This document shows, piece after piece, positions 10,864 through 22,712 of a stretch of 64,000 nucleotides of DNA (position 1 is its first letter; the number at the start of each line of letters is the position of its first letter). This stretch comes from Nymphaea colorata (Eukaryota; Streptophyta; Magnoliopsida; Nymphaeales; Nymphaeaceae). Location: positions 23,789,878 through 23,853,877 of the forward strand of contig NC_045148.1 in NCBI RefSeq assembly GCF_008831285.2. The letters are read 5' to 3'. The notes beneath the pieces are model-generated. The model had not been told where the DNA came from and did not search any database. It saw only the letters and a program-made list of their open reading frames with translations. The position numbers and the translations under genes are program-made.

Positions 10864-11888
10864 TCAGGACCAAGAAACAAACATTCAGCAGTCGACGACA
10901 GAATCACCACCAAATTTCTCAGAACAAAAGTGAAAGAAATGCTCTCTGTCATTTGATTGTCTTACCTTCTTAGTCAAAAGCAGAATTTTATGTTGCATGA
11001 ACAGCTTGCTGGGGATTAGGTTCCTTGCATTTGTTAAACAAAATCAATCTGTGCAATGGAGAAAGATCAGCAGATTAATGCTGATATTCACAGTGATGTT
11101 TGCCAAGAATTGACTCAACGCTCAAAAGCACACAAAAAGAAACAAGCCAAAACACATAGATACAGGTTAGCAGTTAAACTGCATAAAATGAGAGATTAAT
11201 TTCTACATAAGACTGAAGGACCCAAAAAGCATATTATTTGACAATAATTTCTTAGGCGACTTATAGCATAACCAGTACTCAAATATTTAATTCACAAGAA
11301 AAATAAGATCAACATTACTTACACAAGTTAAAGCACACAAATAAGCAATTATTTCACATAAGACTGTAAAAATATCACAATCATATATACCTGTGGAAGA
11401 CAAGTAACTGATGCAAGCCAACAACCAACCAGCATCTAGCTCCAAAAAAAAAAAAAAAAACAGAGTCAAAATATCATTTAAATGTCATGACATAAGCATC
11501 TTAAACATGTTATCCAGGTGAAAGCAGGAACTAGGGGTCGTCTGGTAATCACAACTGGATATTATTGTTATACTTATCTGCCATAATATTTTGGACAGAT
11601 TGATGGAATTTTCTAACATAATATTACATAACTTTGCCTAATATTTGGGACAGATATATGGAACAGTAACATACTGTTATTATTGGCATATGCAGAGGCA
11701 AGTTACGATGTACGTAGCTTCACCCAGCCCTGTTGGTGGTGAAAAAAAAACCCCGTCAGAGGTAAGGGGTATTCTTGTAGTGGCCGTATCACCATCTCTC
11801 ATAACCCAAAGAGAACTTTGGAATTTGTCATTGAATGGATATGGTCAATCATAGCCGAAAGGTCATATAGAACCAATTCCGACCAAAT
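10864..11888. other. Intergenic stretch, no LTR visible
   Basis: No recognised gene. I looked for a second copy of the element A LTR (T-rich end, TATAAAT, ACTTTCA) and saw none. A degenerate tandem pair with TAATATTTTGGGACAGAT-like units lies at about 11584-11690. Confidence 0.5.
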
Positions 11889-12306
11889 TAGGGTTGTCAT
11901 TTGTCAATGTATATGATTTTAATTCGATATCCAACCAAACCAGTTCAAAAAATATCCGATATGGAAAAAAAATTAACATCCAATTAAGCAATTGGAGCGG
12001 ATTCAGGTTTAAGAAATGACATCTGATTGTATCCTGATTCAGATTTGGATGTACATATATATCCAACTGGATTCGGATTCAGATTCAGATGTGGATTGGA
12101 TTTAGTTCTAAATAAAAATCTTATACTCAAATGTTCTTACATTTTGAAAATCAGCCAGAATTGATTCAAAATTCGAATTCAGATTGTGATATTGGATTTT
12201 AGATCCATTGTTTGTATCAGAATTTGAATATGGATATGTGAATATCCAAAAAAACAGATATAGTTCAAGATGTATCCTATTTGAATCTGATACATTAGCA
12301 TCCCTA
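11889..12306. mobile_element. hAT-like MITE, GGATATCC family (copy a)
   Basis: Starts TAGGGTTGTCA at 11889 and ends TTAGCATCCCTA at 12306, i.e. imperfect terminal inverted repeats of the TAGGGATG type. The interior is full of short ATTCGGATTC/GATATCCAA units and is non-coding. The TAGGG(A/T)TG(T/G) ends and size fit non-autonomous hAT-superfamily elements; the adjoining octamers do not match, so a target-site duplication is not preserved. Confidence 0.6.
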
Positions 12307-13604
12307 CTCCCAACCCCAATTCCAGGACTCCAGAAAGACAATAAATAACAAAAGATACAAACCCCTCAAATTATTCCCTACTGGCCTGCAAGTGTCATAC
12401 AATGGAGATAGCTAATAAGAAACTTTGGTAGATAATCAAAATTAAAAACTCTTATCATATATGTATGTGTGTATGTACATGTGTGTGTGTGTGTCTGTGT
12501 GTATAGGGCAGATTTTGTATTTAAAAAATAGCAGAATATAAAATTTCAACGAACCCCTGGCAGAGGCTGTTAACAGTAGAAATGCTAGTTTTTTTTGATA
12601 AATCCTATTTTACTTCTTATTTGGCTTAGTAATCAACTGATCAACATTGCTCAAATCATGTAAATTTAAATAGTCGAAGGAAGGAATGAAAATTTCACTG
12701 AAGTCATTAAGAATGTCATATTTATTCATGCCATCTCTTATTGTTAGATGTCATATGCAAAGTCTGGACGATGCGAAATGTACATGACCTTGAAATTTGA
12801 CGATCGGAAGCTCCAATCTGATCACATTTTGTATCAATAAAGAAAAAAGACTTCACTGCTGCAAGTAAAATAGGGACTTGTTCGAAAGTGATAAGAAGAG
12901 CTAAGACACTAAATCTAAACTCTGAATTGATAGGCCACCAAAAGTTTCATGGAAGCCATCAATTTGGAAACTCAGTCATAGTTATAACAGAAAAAAATAT
13001 TAAATATCAAACTTTTTACTTACTAAACTTTCAAAACACCAATTTTTTCAACAATTGCTAATAATGTGACGTTTGGAAAACTTAAGAATGTCGGAAAAAT
13101 GTCAAAATTTTGACTTTTCTATGGATTTGCAGGAATTTCCAGATTTTTTTTGGGGAAAATATTGTCAGAACCAATTTGTTGACCAAAGTTTTCAAATCTC
13201 AAAAACTGATTGAGATGTTCCAATGCAAAAGTTCTTAATCTCTGTCTCCTATATATGGGCCTTGTTGTTTCTAAGTATGAGATGATAAGGGCAACGATCA
13301 AGAACACAAGTTCATCAGGGGAGAAAAACAATAATCCAAACATACTCTGTAAGAGAGACCCCCAAAAGACAGGAAGCCCTGGTACAGGTTGAGTCTTTCG
13401 ACTTCGACGATGGAAACAGTACGGATGATGTAGGAAGAAGGAGAAGAGAGTATACAAAAGAATGAGGAATGAAATCATAATCCAATCTGACCCTGAAACA
13501 GAGCTTCAGATTGTTGATCGCATTCCCAGTCAGCCTTAAAGGGAATCAATTTACAAAAAAGCTTGATCACATCCTTATGAAGACTACGGTGATCTCCTCT
13601 CATA
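12307..13604. other. Intergenic stretch with TG microsatellite
   Basis: No recognised gene; a TATG/TG repeat lies at about 12458-12505. Open frames on the minus strand near 13119-13478 are rich in Phe/Leu and Ser and carry no known motif. Confidence 0.5.
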
Positions 13605-13807
13605 GCACCAAATCCGTATCTGAATCTAATTGGATATGAATATATCTCAATCCAAATTAAATCCCATCGGATGTCATTTTCTAAATCTGAATTTGATCCC
13701 ATTTCTAAATCAAATTTTTTTCATATCCGATTTTTTTCAAAATGGTTCAGTTGGATATCCAATTCAAATCAGATATCCAATTTCAATCAGATATATTGAC
13801 ATCCCTA
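13605..13807 (-). mobile_element. hAT-like GGATATCC family (copy b, partial)
   Basis: Right end TATATTGACATCCCTA at 13807 is the reverse complement of the left end of copy c (17360). The interior has TTGGATATCCAATTCAAATC-type units. The left end is missing. Confidence 0.55.
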
Positions 13808-14514
13808 GTTACATTCAACACCTCGACCGTTCATGGGATTGAATTCGATGACAAAACAAACCCCTTACAAGGACAAATATGTAGATGGACGATCCATGAG
13901 TTCCCAAGCTTTACCAGAAATTCAAAAAAGAAGTGAGCCGCGTATTGTGCAAGAAGTTCCATAGAGTCTCCATCTCTGGCATAGTTTAGAAAAATGCTTA
14001 AATTTTGATGATAATTGAAGATAAGGTGTCATGTTTTTTATTTTTTAATTTTAAACAGGCCAAACTAAAGTTGTGCATTGCCAAATGCCAACTAAAGAAG
14101 CCTGATGTTAGGAGCAATCCATCATCATGGTCCAGTAGTGCCCACACCAAACCACCAAATTTCTTTTATTTCTAATTTAACTATCTATTATTTTGATATA
14201 TGCGAGGCCGTTAAGACATGAAAAAGTTTTATTAACAGGTTGGATGCCTACCCTCCAGCAGATCCATTTCTTGAGAGCAAGAAAATGAATGGGGAGGCTT
14301 CTATTTTCACTTGAGAATTGGGATTTAGCCTCCCACTTCTATTTACCCAAAAATTCTGTTTACACAAAAAGATGGAAGACCAACCCGTGCAGTTACAGCA
14401 TGACCCTCTAATTTCCTTTTTTTAGCTGGACCTGTAGTCGAAACAACATCACCCGAAACATAGAAGCCAGAAAAAACAGAAGTTAGCACTCCATATCAAG
14501 GTGTTGAATTAGAG
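13808..14514. other. Intergenic stretch
   Basis: No gene, RNA or repeat recognised. Confidence 0.45.
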
Positions 14515-14658
14515 CAGTGGTGGAGTTAGAAATTTTTGTCAATAAACTTTAACCTTTAAACAACACTCTAAGTTTAAATTTCAATCTTTAAGGGGCACTC
14601 ATATGCAAATAAAGTAATTTTTATGGGCTTGTGTGCCTATAACATTACTCCACCACTG
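14515..14658. mobile_element. Short MITE with CAGTGGTGGAGT ends
   Basis: Left end CAGTGGTGGAGTTAG at 14515, right end TTACTCCACCACTG at 14658: inverted repeats of about 12 bases around a 144 bp AT-rich interior. CAGTGG(C/T)GGAG ends are known from plant hAT-type MITEs. The flanking octamers AATTAGAG and GGTCAGAG agree at 5 of 8 positions, compatible with a decayed 8 bp target-site duplication. Confidence 0.65.
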
Positions 14659-15050
14659 GGTCAGAGCCCAATTGGAAGTCTTCTCTTTAATTTTGTAGTC
14701 TATTATAGCTTTCATGGATGAATTGTCCCAAAATGCACCTTTGAAACACTTTTGTCCAGCATATGAGGGTGTATCTGTGACACTCAACTCTCTTATCTTT
14801 TTCTGTTTTATTTAATTTTTGAAATACTAATACGGATCTGACCAAAGTTCTTACGTATGCTAATACCTTGTCCTAGATGGGGAGTCATAGACACCCAATC
14901 CAACCCAAACCAATTGATGGGATGGATGGAATTCCAAGAATAGTTGTCACAAAAGTACATCTTCACAAACAAACAGGTGACTAAGTTTACATTACGTTTT
15001 TAGAACATCCGGTGTGAACAAACACTCCAGGACCGACTGTTGTTAGAAAC
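14659..15050. other. Intergenic stretch
   Basis: No gene recognised. Ordinary AT-rich sequence between the MITE and the LTR. Confidence 0.45.
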
Positions 15051-15356
15051 TTGGCTCTCTCTCTCTCTCTCTCACACACTTTCTTAACACACCAAGAAAA
15101 TCAAATCAGAAGAAAAGTAATACATAGAAAGAACACACAAAGATTTTAAGTGGTTTGGACACAACGTTTTCTTAGGTCCATGGCCACCACACAAAGCAGT
15201 TTCCACTAAAAAAAAAAAAATTACAAAGTACAAACTAAAACAACATCCTCTTAAACATGAGATTAGAGCAAAACCCACAACATAAAAAATTACATAAATA
15301 CCCTTACAAAAATTAGGGAAGGCTATCAAGTATGGATCAGACTCAACACTCCAACA
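15051..15356 (-). mobile_element. Solo LTR of a copia-like element
   Basis: On the minus strand the segment begins TGTTGGAGTGTTGAGTCTG (from 15356) and ends TTTCTAACA (15051), i.e. TGTT...AACA termini typical of copia LTRs. It contains a CT/GA microsatellite (about 15058-15073 on the plus strand). No PBS, PPT or coding domain adjoins it, so it looks like a solo LTR. The adjoining pentamers (ACTGT, GCAGT) do not match. The same terminus recurs at about 16793 and 37142. Confidence 0.6.
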
Positions 15357-16660
15357 GCAGTCACTGAAGCCATTATGTTTTTAAAAAATTTTGAAGGGGC
15401 CAAAGTGATCCATTCTGACGTCAGTTGGATGAAGGGAACATCTTATAGGAGAATGATCTCATTGTATCCTTTTGAGAAGAAAAGCTTCCATTTCATAAGA
15501 TGCAAATTCTTTCATTATTTAACTCCAATTATGACAAGCTTCCTCTTCTATTTCTCATCTTACAGCAGACACTGTTGTTTAGAGTAGAGAAACATGCTTC
15601 CACATTTTCTTAATATGAAATAAAATAGTTTAGAAGATAAAAGGCTCTTTTGGAAGGTACTCTTTGAAACGGGTCTGGAGATGGCATGAAGCCGATGGCT
15701 TTATCAGGGATTATTTGATCACCTGTCTATGGACCGCATTAAATTTCAGAACTTCTCCATCTTTTGGAGAAGTCTGCCTTTTTTTTTCACTTACGTAGTG
15801 TGCTTCTATAAAGGCGTACTATTGACTTGTGGTGACTATAATATCTTGTATAATTTGTTCACACGAATTACTTGCAAACATTACTTCCACTCATCTTTCT
15901 CCCATGAGGGTGGGAAAATATCATCTTTGTAAAAATAATTGCCATCATTGATATTTTTTCCTAATATTGTTACATAAAGCTAGGCTATACTTCTATGCTG
16001 AAAAAAAAATCACCAGGTTTCATACTTAATTTGTGTACGTCCTCCTATCAATGTTATGAAAATTATGAGCTCCATAATAATGTAATTGATACGGAGAATC
16101 AAATGGATTCATAAACTTTGCTAGGCTGGCAAAAAAATGTGTGTGCACTAGGAGGCTAGTTCCACCATAAACTGTGTAATCTGTATAATCAAACGGTAGT
16201 TAGTTGGGCTTTCCAAAGTATGTGAACGCACAATTGGGATGTGTACATTAGAAAATATGAGGATTATGAGTGTCGCAATGGGTCTAAAGTATTTATCAAA
16301 TATTTAATGAACAATATAACATCATCATTGCTAGCTCAAATTTTAAAGTATATTATTTTAGTTACCATATAATGCAACAAAAAGCCCTAGGGTTTGGTAG
16401 ACCAACTCGGGGAAATGGTTGGTCTACATCTAAAAGTGGCATAGGCTGCAATTTTTTGTGCAAGCTGAAGCAGCTTAAGACCTTGGAGGCAAAAGGTAAA
16501 TAAGGGACGTCTCCAACAGGGTTGATGCAGATAGAGGCAAACAGTTTAAGTTTAGAACCCTAAGGCATCGATTCTATTTGCCCCTAAACAGGAATCTAAA
16601 TTAGTCTGTCGAACTTAAAACTAAGAAGTGAATCATTGAAAAAAATTTGAGCTATTTCCA
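15357..16660. other. Intergenic stretch
   Basis: 15357-15440 matches the flank of the second LTR copy (CCATTATGTTTT, AAAGTGAT, CCATTCTGA). The rest holds no recognised gene; the 67-70 codon frames lack known motifs. Confidence 0.45.
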
Positions 16661-16860
16661 CTATCAGAAAAAAGTTACAAAGTACAAGCTAAAGCGCCGC
16701 ACAAAGCTATTTCCGCAAAATAAAAAATTACATAAATACCCTTACAGAAATTAGGGAAGGCTATCAAGTATGGATTAGACTCAACACTCCAACAGCTGGC
16801 TTCAGGCCATTATGTTTTCAAAAATTTTTGAACGGGCTAAAGTGATTTTCTTCTTCTTTT
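16661..16860 (-). repeat. Partial second copy of the 15.05-15.4 kb LTR and flank
   Basis: Shares ATTACATAAATACCCTTACA, GGAAGGCTATCAAGTATGGA and CAACACTCCAACAGC with 15290-15360, and then also shares the LTR flank (CCATTATGTTTT...AAAGTGAT). Because similarity passes the LTR edge, this is a segmental duplication rather than an independent insertion. Confidence 0.7.
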
Positions 16861-17359
16861 TCTTGACTGTGAAAGAGTAAGTTAATTTACATTTCTCAAA
16901 ATCTGGGAGGGTACACTGAACTCATGATAACCATGTGAAGGGTATTTTTTTTTTCCCTAATTCTAAGGGCATCTTTTTGTCTTTCTAACTTGGGTAATTT
17001 GGCACCCGAACCATTGACTTGAATGCTGGGGTTCGGGTATTCAATCTATTGACTTAGCATGAGGAAGAACAACTTATGCAAGACAAGTTCCACAAGGACA
17101 AATTGTCACCATTCTGAGGTCAGTTCTTCAATGCATAAATGGTTTACTCAAGTTCAATCAAATCAACTTTATGAAACTTGAACTTGACTTGTTTATAATC
17201 GTGAGTTTTGAGTTAAGCTTGAGCTTAACAAAGCAAATTCGAGTCCAGCTTCAGTTGGCTTGACTCATTTTACTGCTCTATCCACATGACACACACAAAT
17301 GGACTCGTCCCCTGCTTATAATGGTGAAACAAGTCACTTGGAGTGGGAAAGCTTCAACC
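16861..17359. other. Sequence interrupting the duplicated flank
   Basis: The homology to 15400-15440 stops after AAAGTGAT (about 16853) and resumes at about 17108 with CCATTCTGAGGTCAGTT, so roughly 255 bases were gained here or lost from the other copy. 17150-17280 has CTTGAACTTGACTTG-type units related to the CTCGAGCTC family. Confidence 0.5.
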
Positions 17360-17745
17360 TAAGGATGTCAATATGTCTGATTTGAATTGGATGTCCAAGC
17401 CAACTGCTCCAAAACATTTGGATGAAGAAAGAAATTGACTAATCAACTAAAAAAATCAGATAGGATTTGAAATTAGGAAATGACATCCAATAGATTCAGA
17501 TTCAAATATGCATAAATATCCGATCTGATATGGATTCAGTTAAACAAAATGTCCAATTGAATTCAGATTCACAAACACAAAAATATCCGATCAGACCCAG
17601 ATAGGACTTAGTTTTAAATAATATTCTATATTCAATGCTCTTATGTTTTGTAAATCAGTCAGATTCAGTTCAAAATTTTGGATTCAGATTCAAATATAAA
17701 AATAGGATTCAGATCGGATTCTGGTTGTGCCATCTGACATCAGAT
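17360..17745 (+). mobile_element. hAT-like GGATATCC family (copy c)
   Basis: Left end TAAGGATGTCAATATGTCTG at 17360 matches the inverted end of copy b. The interior has GATTCAGATTC and ATCCGATC units. The right end is unclear, possibly displaced by other sequence. Confidence 0.5.
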
Positions 17746-18034
17746 GGACGGTTAATAATATATTTTATTTCAAATATTGTTCATTTTTATATTTTGTATT
17801 TAGGTCCATCGATTTTCAAGAAGAACAAGGTCAGTCATTCTCTCGAGTCCTCCCAACTTCTCCAAGGGTATGGGTGACGACTGTTCACGATGCTCTTAAT
17901 GAGAAGGTTGCCGAATAACTTCAACTCTTGCCGGTGGCCCAGCAATGCCCAAAATTGCTTACGTAGAAGCATGCTGGAGCTTGTGGACATTGAGAAATGG
18001 TTCCATATTTGGGTGGTGGCCTTTTGGATATGTA
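17746..18034. other. Intergenic stretch
   Basis: No recognised gene; a short frame at 17727-17918 has no known motif. Confidence 0.4.
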
Positions 18035-18150
18035 ATTACTTAAAACTAAATCTGAACTGAATCCGTATCCAATCCGATACTTATATATATCAGAATCTGA
18101 ATCCGAATCCAGTTGGATTCAGAATCTGAATCCGAATAAGTCTCACCAGC
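18035..18150. repeat. GGATATCC family fragment
   Basis: AATCCGTATCCAATCC, then AATCTGAATCCGAATCCAG repeated twice. This is the same subrepeat vocabulary as copies a-d, without recognisable ends. It may be the displaced right part of copy c. Confidence 0.45.
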
Positions 18151-20110
18151 GCAACCGAGTAAGGTTGGAGTGGGAGGCCGGTGCAATAGCGGCAACAAAT
18201 GAAGAATGAAGGAAATCAAGCTACTGCTGAGGAAGCGTGACCTTAAGAGAGGCAAGCGCATCCGGAAGGGAGATGGCTAGCTTTGCATCTAACAAGGGAG
18301 AAACAGGTGGCAACCTATCGGGCAAGAGCGGGCAAACAGAATATCCGGTGGTGGGACCAAGCAACCGAGCAGAAGACGGAGGGGTAGCAATGGACGCAGA
18401 ATCAATACGCAGGGTGGGGGAAATAGCATCAACACAAGAGAGGTGGGGGACAGGGGTAAGGGGCAAGTAGGTGGGGTTACAAGAACACTGCAACAGAGTG
18501 CGGGGAGTAGTACACGCAGGGAAGGCAAGCTGGTGACCATGCAACTGTCAATGGAAACAGAAGAAAACGGGGCAGGTGGGCAAAGGAGGTGGTCCTAGAT
18601 GGTGGGGGTGGCAAAGGGGGGCCAGTAACAAGGGTAAGGAGCAAGGAACATGCAACAAATGGAGATGGACTGACTATGGGAGATGAATCGACATAGGTCA
18701 AAGCAACGGAGGTCATAGTCAAGAAAGAGCAAGCAACAACAGTTACCTCAAGGGGGTGACTCCCTGCTGACGGGAGGGCAGCCGACTGTGACGGTGCAAA
18801 GGACCGGATGATGCCATGATCAGATAGAGCAACAAGCAGGACCTCGGGGGAGCGCGGCAGAGAGCAGGTAGGGCACGACCGACTAGGCAAGGCCACCTCT
18901 AGTGGTGTGGGAAGCAAAGGCAGGAGCTAAGGTGGCGAGAGCTCGACAAGCGAAGAAAACTGGTGCAGCAGACCACCTGGGCAGAACACCCACGGGACCG
19001 CTACCAAGAAAGGCGGACCCCGTGTGCCAAAACAAGTAGGCCCAGGCGAAGGAAGTCTGATAGAGTCAAAGAAGATAGAGCTAGCATCTGAAGCAGGCGA
19101 CTGAGAAGCAGCTGGTAGAGGAACCTAAACCCAGAAGGTGGAAGCGACGGCCGCAAAGCCATGCAGTCGACCGAAAAGTCCCCGGTCATTCTGACTAGCA
19201 GGAAAACAACATCAAGAACACATGGCAGCCCAGCGGCCATTCAAGGTATTACACCTCTGACACCACCAATGGCCCCATCAGACGAGGATAGAAGCGACAG
19301 ACCGAAGAAGGTGACGTAGCCTGGAAGCACGATGGGAAGAGGGGACACACCAAGGTGAGGGAGCCGGCCTACCAACGGAGACCACCTTGGGAAGCCTCGG
19401 CTGCAAGGAATAGTCACCCATCTGCAAAAGGAGAAACAAATAGCACGCGGGTGGTAGGAATGCTTGGAGGATGCTGCGAGAGTCCTGCAACAGAAGCGAG
19501 CCGACGAAAACACAATTAGACTGCCAACTGAATGACAACGCCATAGCCTGACGGACCCCCTTAGGCGAGCAAAGAAAATTGACTACAGCACGACAAAACA
19601 AACGATTAAGGGGAAGGGGGTTACCCGGCCTGATCCCACAAAGACTCGGACCACCAACCCAAGCTCCAGGGAGGGTGGCCATAAGACCAACCCCGGGCAA
19701 GAACAAAAAGGCCGACAAGAAAAACAATGAAGCCAAGCAGCTGCGTTTGGATCCTCTCCAAGCCTAAGCTCAACATGACACCGCAGGCCGATGAGACGCC
19801 ACTTAGCGCGACGTGAGAGCAAGGCACCGAAAGAGGACTGGCAGCTATGAAAACGATCCAAAAGAAGAAGTGGATAGCACAAGCTGTAACGAGAATTTCA
19901 TCGAACTGTTGCCGAGCATGGAGAGGGCACAATAGAGCAAAAAGTAGGAAACACAGTGCTGCAAGCAGAAGCAGTTGAGGAACAAGAGGGAGGAGGAGCA
20001 AACCACCCAAGGAAGGAGCTGGTAGTGAAGCAGGTGGAGTGGATTCGGGAGAAGAAGCGGAAGGATGCCTCCACGAGTGAGAGGGGGAGTCGCAGGTGAG
20101 AGGGTGGAGA
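18151..20110. other. GC-rich, purine-skewed island of unknown nature
   Basis: About 2 kb that is visibly richer in G and C than everything around it, with the plus strand dominated by G and A. Long open frames occur in several frames of the minus strand (for example 19621-20010, 19278-19736, 18477-18917), but they overlap and consist mainly of Leu, Ser, Pro and Val as expected from a C/T-rich strand; none shows a known motif. No RT, integrase, transposase or gag signature was seen. It could be an untranslated leader of a retroelement, a captured GC-rich gene fragment or a LARD-like non-coding element; I cannot decide. Confidence 0.6.
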
Positions 20111-20760
20111 ATTAAGCCTTTCTAGCATATTTGTTCAGCATACAGTTTTAAAAATCATGAACAAGGACTTGTGGCCTTTCATTTTCTAAAAATCCAGTGA
20201 AAGTGGCCAACTATGTAGCCCTTATGGCCTTTCATTTTCTAGGCTGGCAGCATGGGGCCACCTCTATTTCATAAAATAAAGACTTCATATGCTACTTGAT
20301 GCTTATTAATTTGCTATGCTTTAGAGCAAAAAGGTGATGTTCTAGCCCATGTGGTGTGATGGTGTTACTTTGAGAAGGAAAAACCATTAGACGGAAAATT
20401 TTTATGAGCATTTGGGGAGTGTGGGAACGGAAGAGAGAGACATGATTTAAGAATCAACATTTGGGGACGGAGGAAGAGAGAGACACAATTTAAGATTCAA
20501 CATTTGGGAACGGAGGGAAGAGAGAGATAGAGATGAACATTTTGGGTGAGAGAGAGAGAAAGTATGTGTCTGTTCTGAAAAGAAACTTAATTAAACCACC
20601 AGGGTCTTAGTGAGAGAGAGATACCGATTTAGTCCTGTATCGAAGCAACAGGTGGGAGATGGTGAGAGAATCTAATTACAAAACAACAAGAGCTGCAAAC
20701 TTATATCACAGTTGACTGGTTGGACAAGATCTAGACTAGGATTAAACCTGGACCAGATTT
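20111..20760. other. Intergenic stretch with GA-rich tandem units
   Basis: Irregular repeats starting CATTTGG at about 20409, 20458 and 20501, each followed by GGGA(A/C)CGGA and AGAGAGAGA (unit about 43-49 bp), then a GA microsatellite to 20570. No gene recognised. Confidence 0.6.
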
Positions 20761-21010
20761 GGACCATTAATCTTATGTTGGATATTCAAAATCCAAATTC
20801 TAGGTTTGGATGTGGAGTGTGTCTATAAGTTCTTTCATTCATATATACATATATATTTGGATTTCAAATTTAAAAGTTAGATTTGAATATGATATATAAG
20901 TTCATTCATTCATATTCAAATCTGTTTTTATATTCGAATATATGAATATCCAAAAAATCAAATATGATAATGTGTGATTCAAATCCAATCTATTGGTATT
21001 GACATCCCAG
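20761..21010 (-). mobile_element. hAT-like GGATATCC family (copy d, partial)
   Basis: Ends TATTGGTATTGACATCCCA at about 21009, the same terminal motif as copy b. The interior has ATATGAATATCC and TTTGAATATG units. The left end is not found. Confidence 0.5.
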
Positions 21011-22700
21011 TTATCTTTTTATGTGGCTTTCCTTAGCCCTCAAGCAACCCTTCGATGTGGCATTAATTAGAGGCTTGATTTTGGCTGAATATCTGAAAAT
21101 ATAGGCCCCAAATTGTAAATAATAATTACCACCAGATCGGTGCCCTTTAAAACACGCAGAATTTTTTATCCTTATAAAATTCATGTCTGGAGTTGAAAAC
21201 TTGACTTGAAAAGCTTGATTCGATGGCGCACCTTCTACCATCAGCCAGGCACCCCATGCATTGTTCCTCCATGTCGATTGCTTCCTCCCAAAGTTTTCTC
21301 TTTCTCTCATTGTGAATTGCTTCTTTCTGAAAGCTTCTCATTTAATTTGTCCAAAAGTTGAAGGGGGTGTGACCCCTTCACGAAGCAGCATGGCTAAGCT
21401 GAACGTGGTGGTCGGTCTTGCTCTTCTCAACATGTCTGTTTTCCCAGCCCACTCCCTTTCCCAAGTCTTCTACATGATCTTAACTGCAGTGGGAGATCTC
21501 GTCTCCCTCTTCCTTTACTACGCAGGTGGGTGCTTTCAGTTTCTTGTCGGTGGACTTCGTTCATGATTATGTTCATATCAACTATGGAGTGCTTTTTTTC
21601 TCTGATGTACAACCCGAGAAAGACTAAGAAAACTAAGACGTCCAGTGGAACTCTTTCAATGCTCGCTGTTGGGGCTTTAGTACATTAATTGGTCAGTTTA
21701 ATTTCACTGTACATATCGACGTTTTAAACAAAGCAGACCGGTCCGGTGCATATTAGTTACCAATTGGGGCCTTCATTTTCTATTTTCTGGTCACGAATTG
21801 GGGCCTTCTGTTCCTCACACGTTTTAAACCATAGCCAAATCATCACGACAAATATTTGATTGACCAGATTAGATATATATAACGTGAATCCAAATGCAAT
21901 TTTCTCCTTTAGAAAATGCAAGAGCTCTTTCTAAAGGCTAACTATTTTCTGAATGCCAAACACCAACGAGCAAAGGCATCCTGTTGGTGGACATTGAAAC
22001 TGGGTGCATCTGAAGGTAAGAAACAAGTCCTCAGTGGCTTACAAGATATGAAAAGTTGGCATCCTATGAATATTGGAAATTAATGATGGTTTGGAAAATA
22101 TCCCAACCCTTTACCACAGAGTGTAGTTGGTATTTCATGCATGAGGGAGAAATTGGAATATGACAATTTGCAGAGATTAACTAGTATAGGAGTGCCTCCT
22201 CACACGCTATCGCAGATCAATTAGCTTACGGAAATGCGGTTCGTTCAAGAAACTGGGATGTCACAGAAAATTCTTGAGCTTTTCCCAAAAGCTGAAGCTG
22301 TTATTTCATGGATGGGGATGAAATCGGAAGATAATGGTATGAGGGAAGTTAGTAAACGCAGGTTCAGTGCAAAGACACTGCGAAATAGCATATATACCGT
22401 TCATTTCTGTGATCATAATCCATTCACGTGTTTCAAAATTATCAACATCATGAGGAGACCTACCTGACTTGGTGATGCTAAAGAGAATGCGTGGAAAAGG
22501 AGCAATAAGATGACATCGTTCTTAAGATAATGCATCAAATGCAGTAAAAGGACTGATGATCATGCTGAAGCCGGTAGTGTTTATCAAGCATATCATGAGG
22601 TTGATCATGATGGTAAGCGTTAGTTGATTAAATATGAAGCACAAAATGATCAAAACACATGATTCAAAAATATCATCAATAGACAAGTCGAAAAAAATAT
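21011..22700. other. Intergenic stretch, one small ORF
   Basis: Apart from the ORF at 21390-21566, nothing is recognised. The frame at 22234-22467 (77 codons) has no known motif, and weak coding-like sequence around 22000-22470 could be an unidentified relic. Confidence 0.4.
21390..21566 (+). CDS. Small hydrophobic ORF, unknown
   Basis: 58 codons from ATG 21390: a hydrophobic N-terminal segment (VVVGLALLNMSVF) and a second one (LVSLFLYYAGGCF) suggest a membrane or secreted peptide. The sequence GCAGGTGGGT at about 21522 could be a splice donor, so this might be a first exon, but no continuing exon was recognised. It may equally be chance; I cannot assign a function. Confidence 0.15.
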   Translation: MAKLNVVVGLALLNMSVFPAHSLSQVFYMILTAVGDLVSLFLYYAGGCFQFLVGGLRS

Positions 22701-22712
22701 GTAACGGAAAAG

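Noticed and set aside
18237-20128. Several long minus-strand frames in the GC-rich island as a gene
   Set aside because: They overlap each other in different frames, are dominated by Leu/Ser/Pro, and show no motif. Long frames are expected by composition when stops (AT-rich) are scarce.
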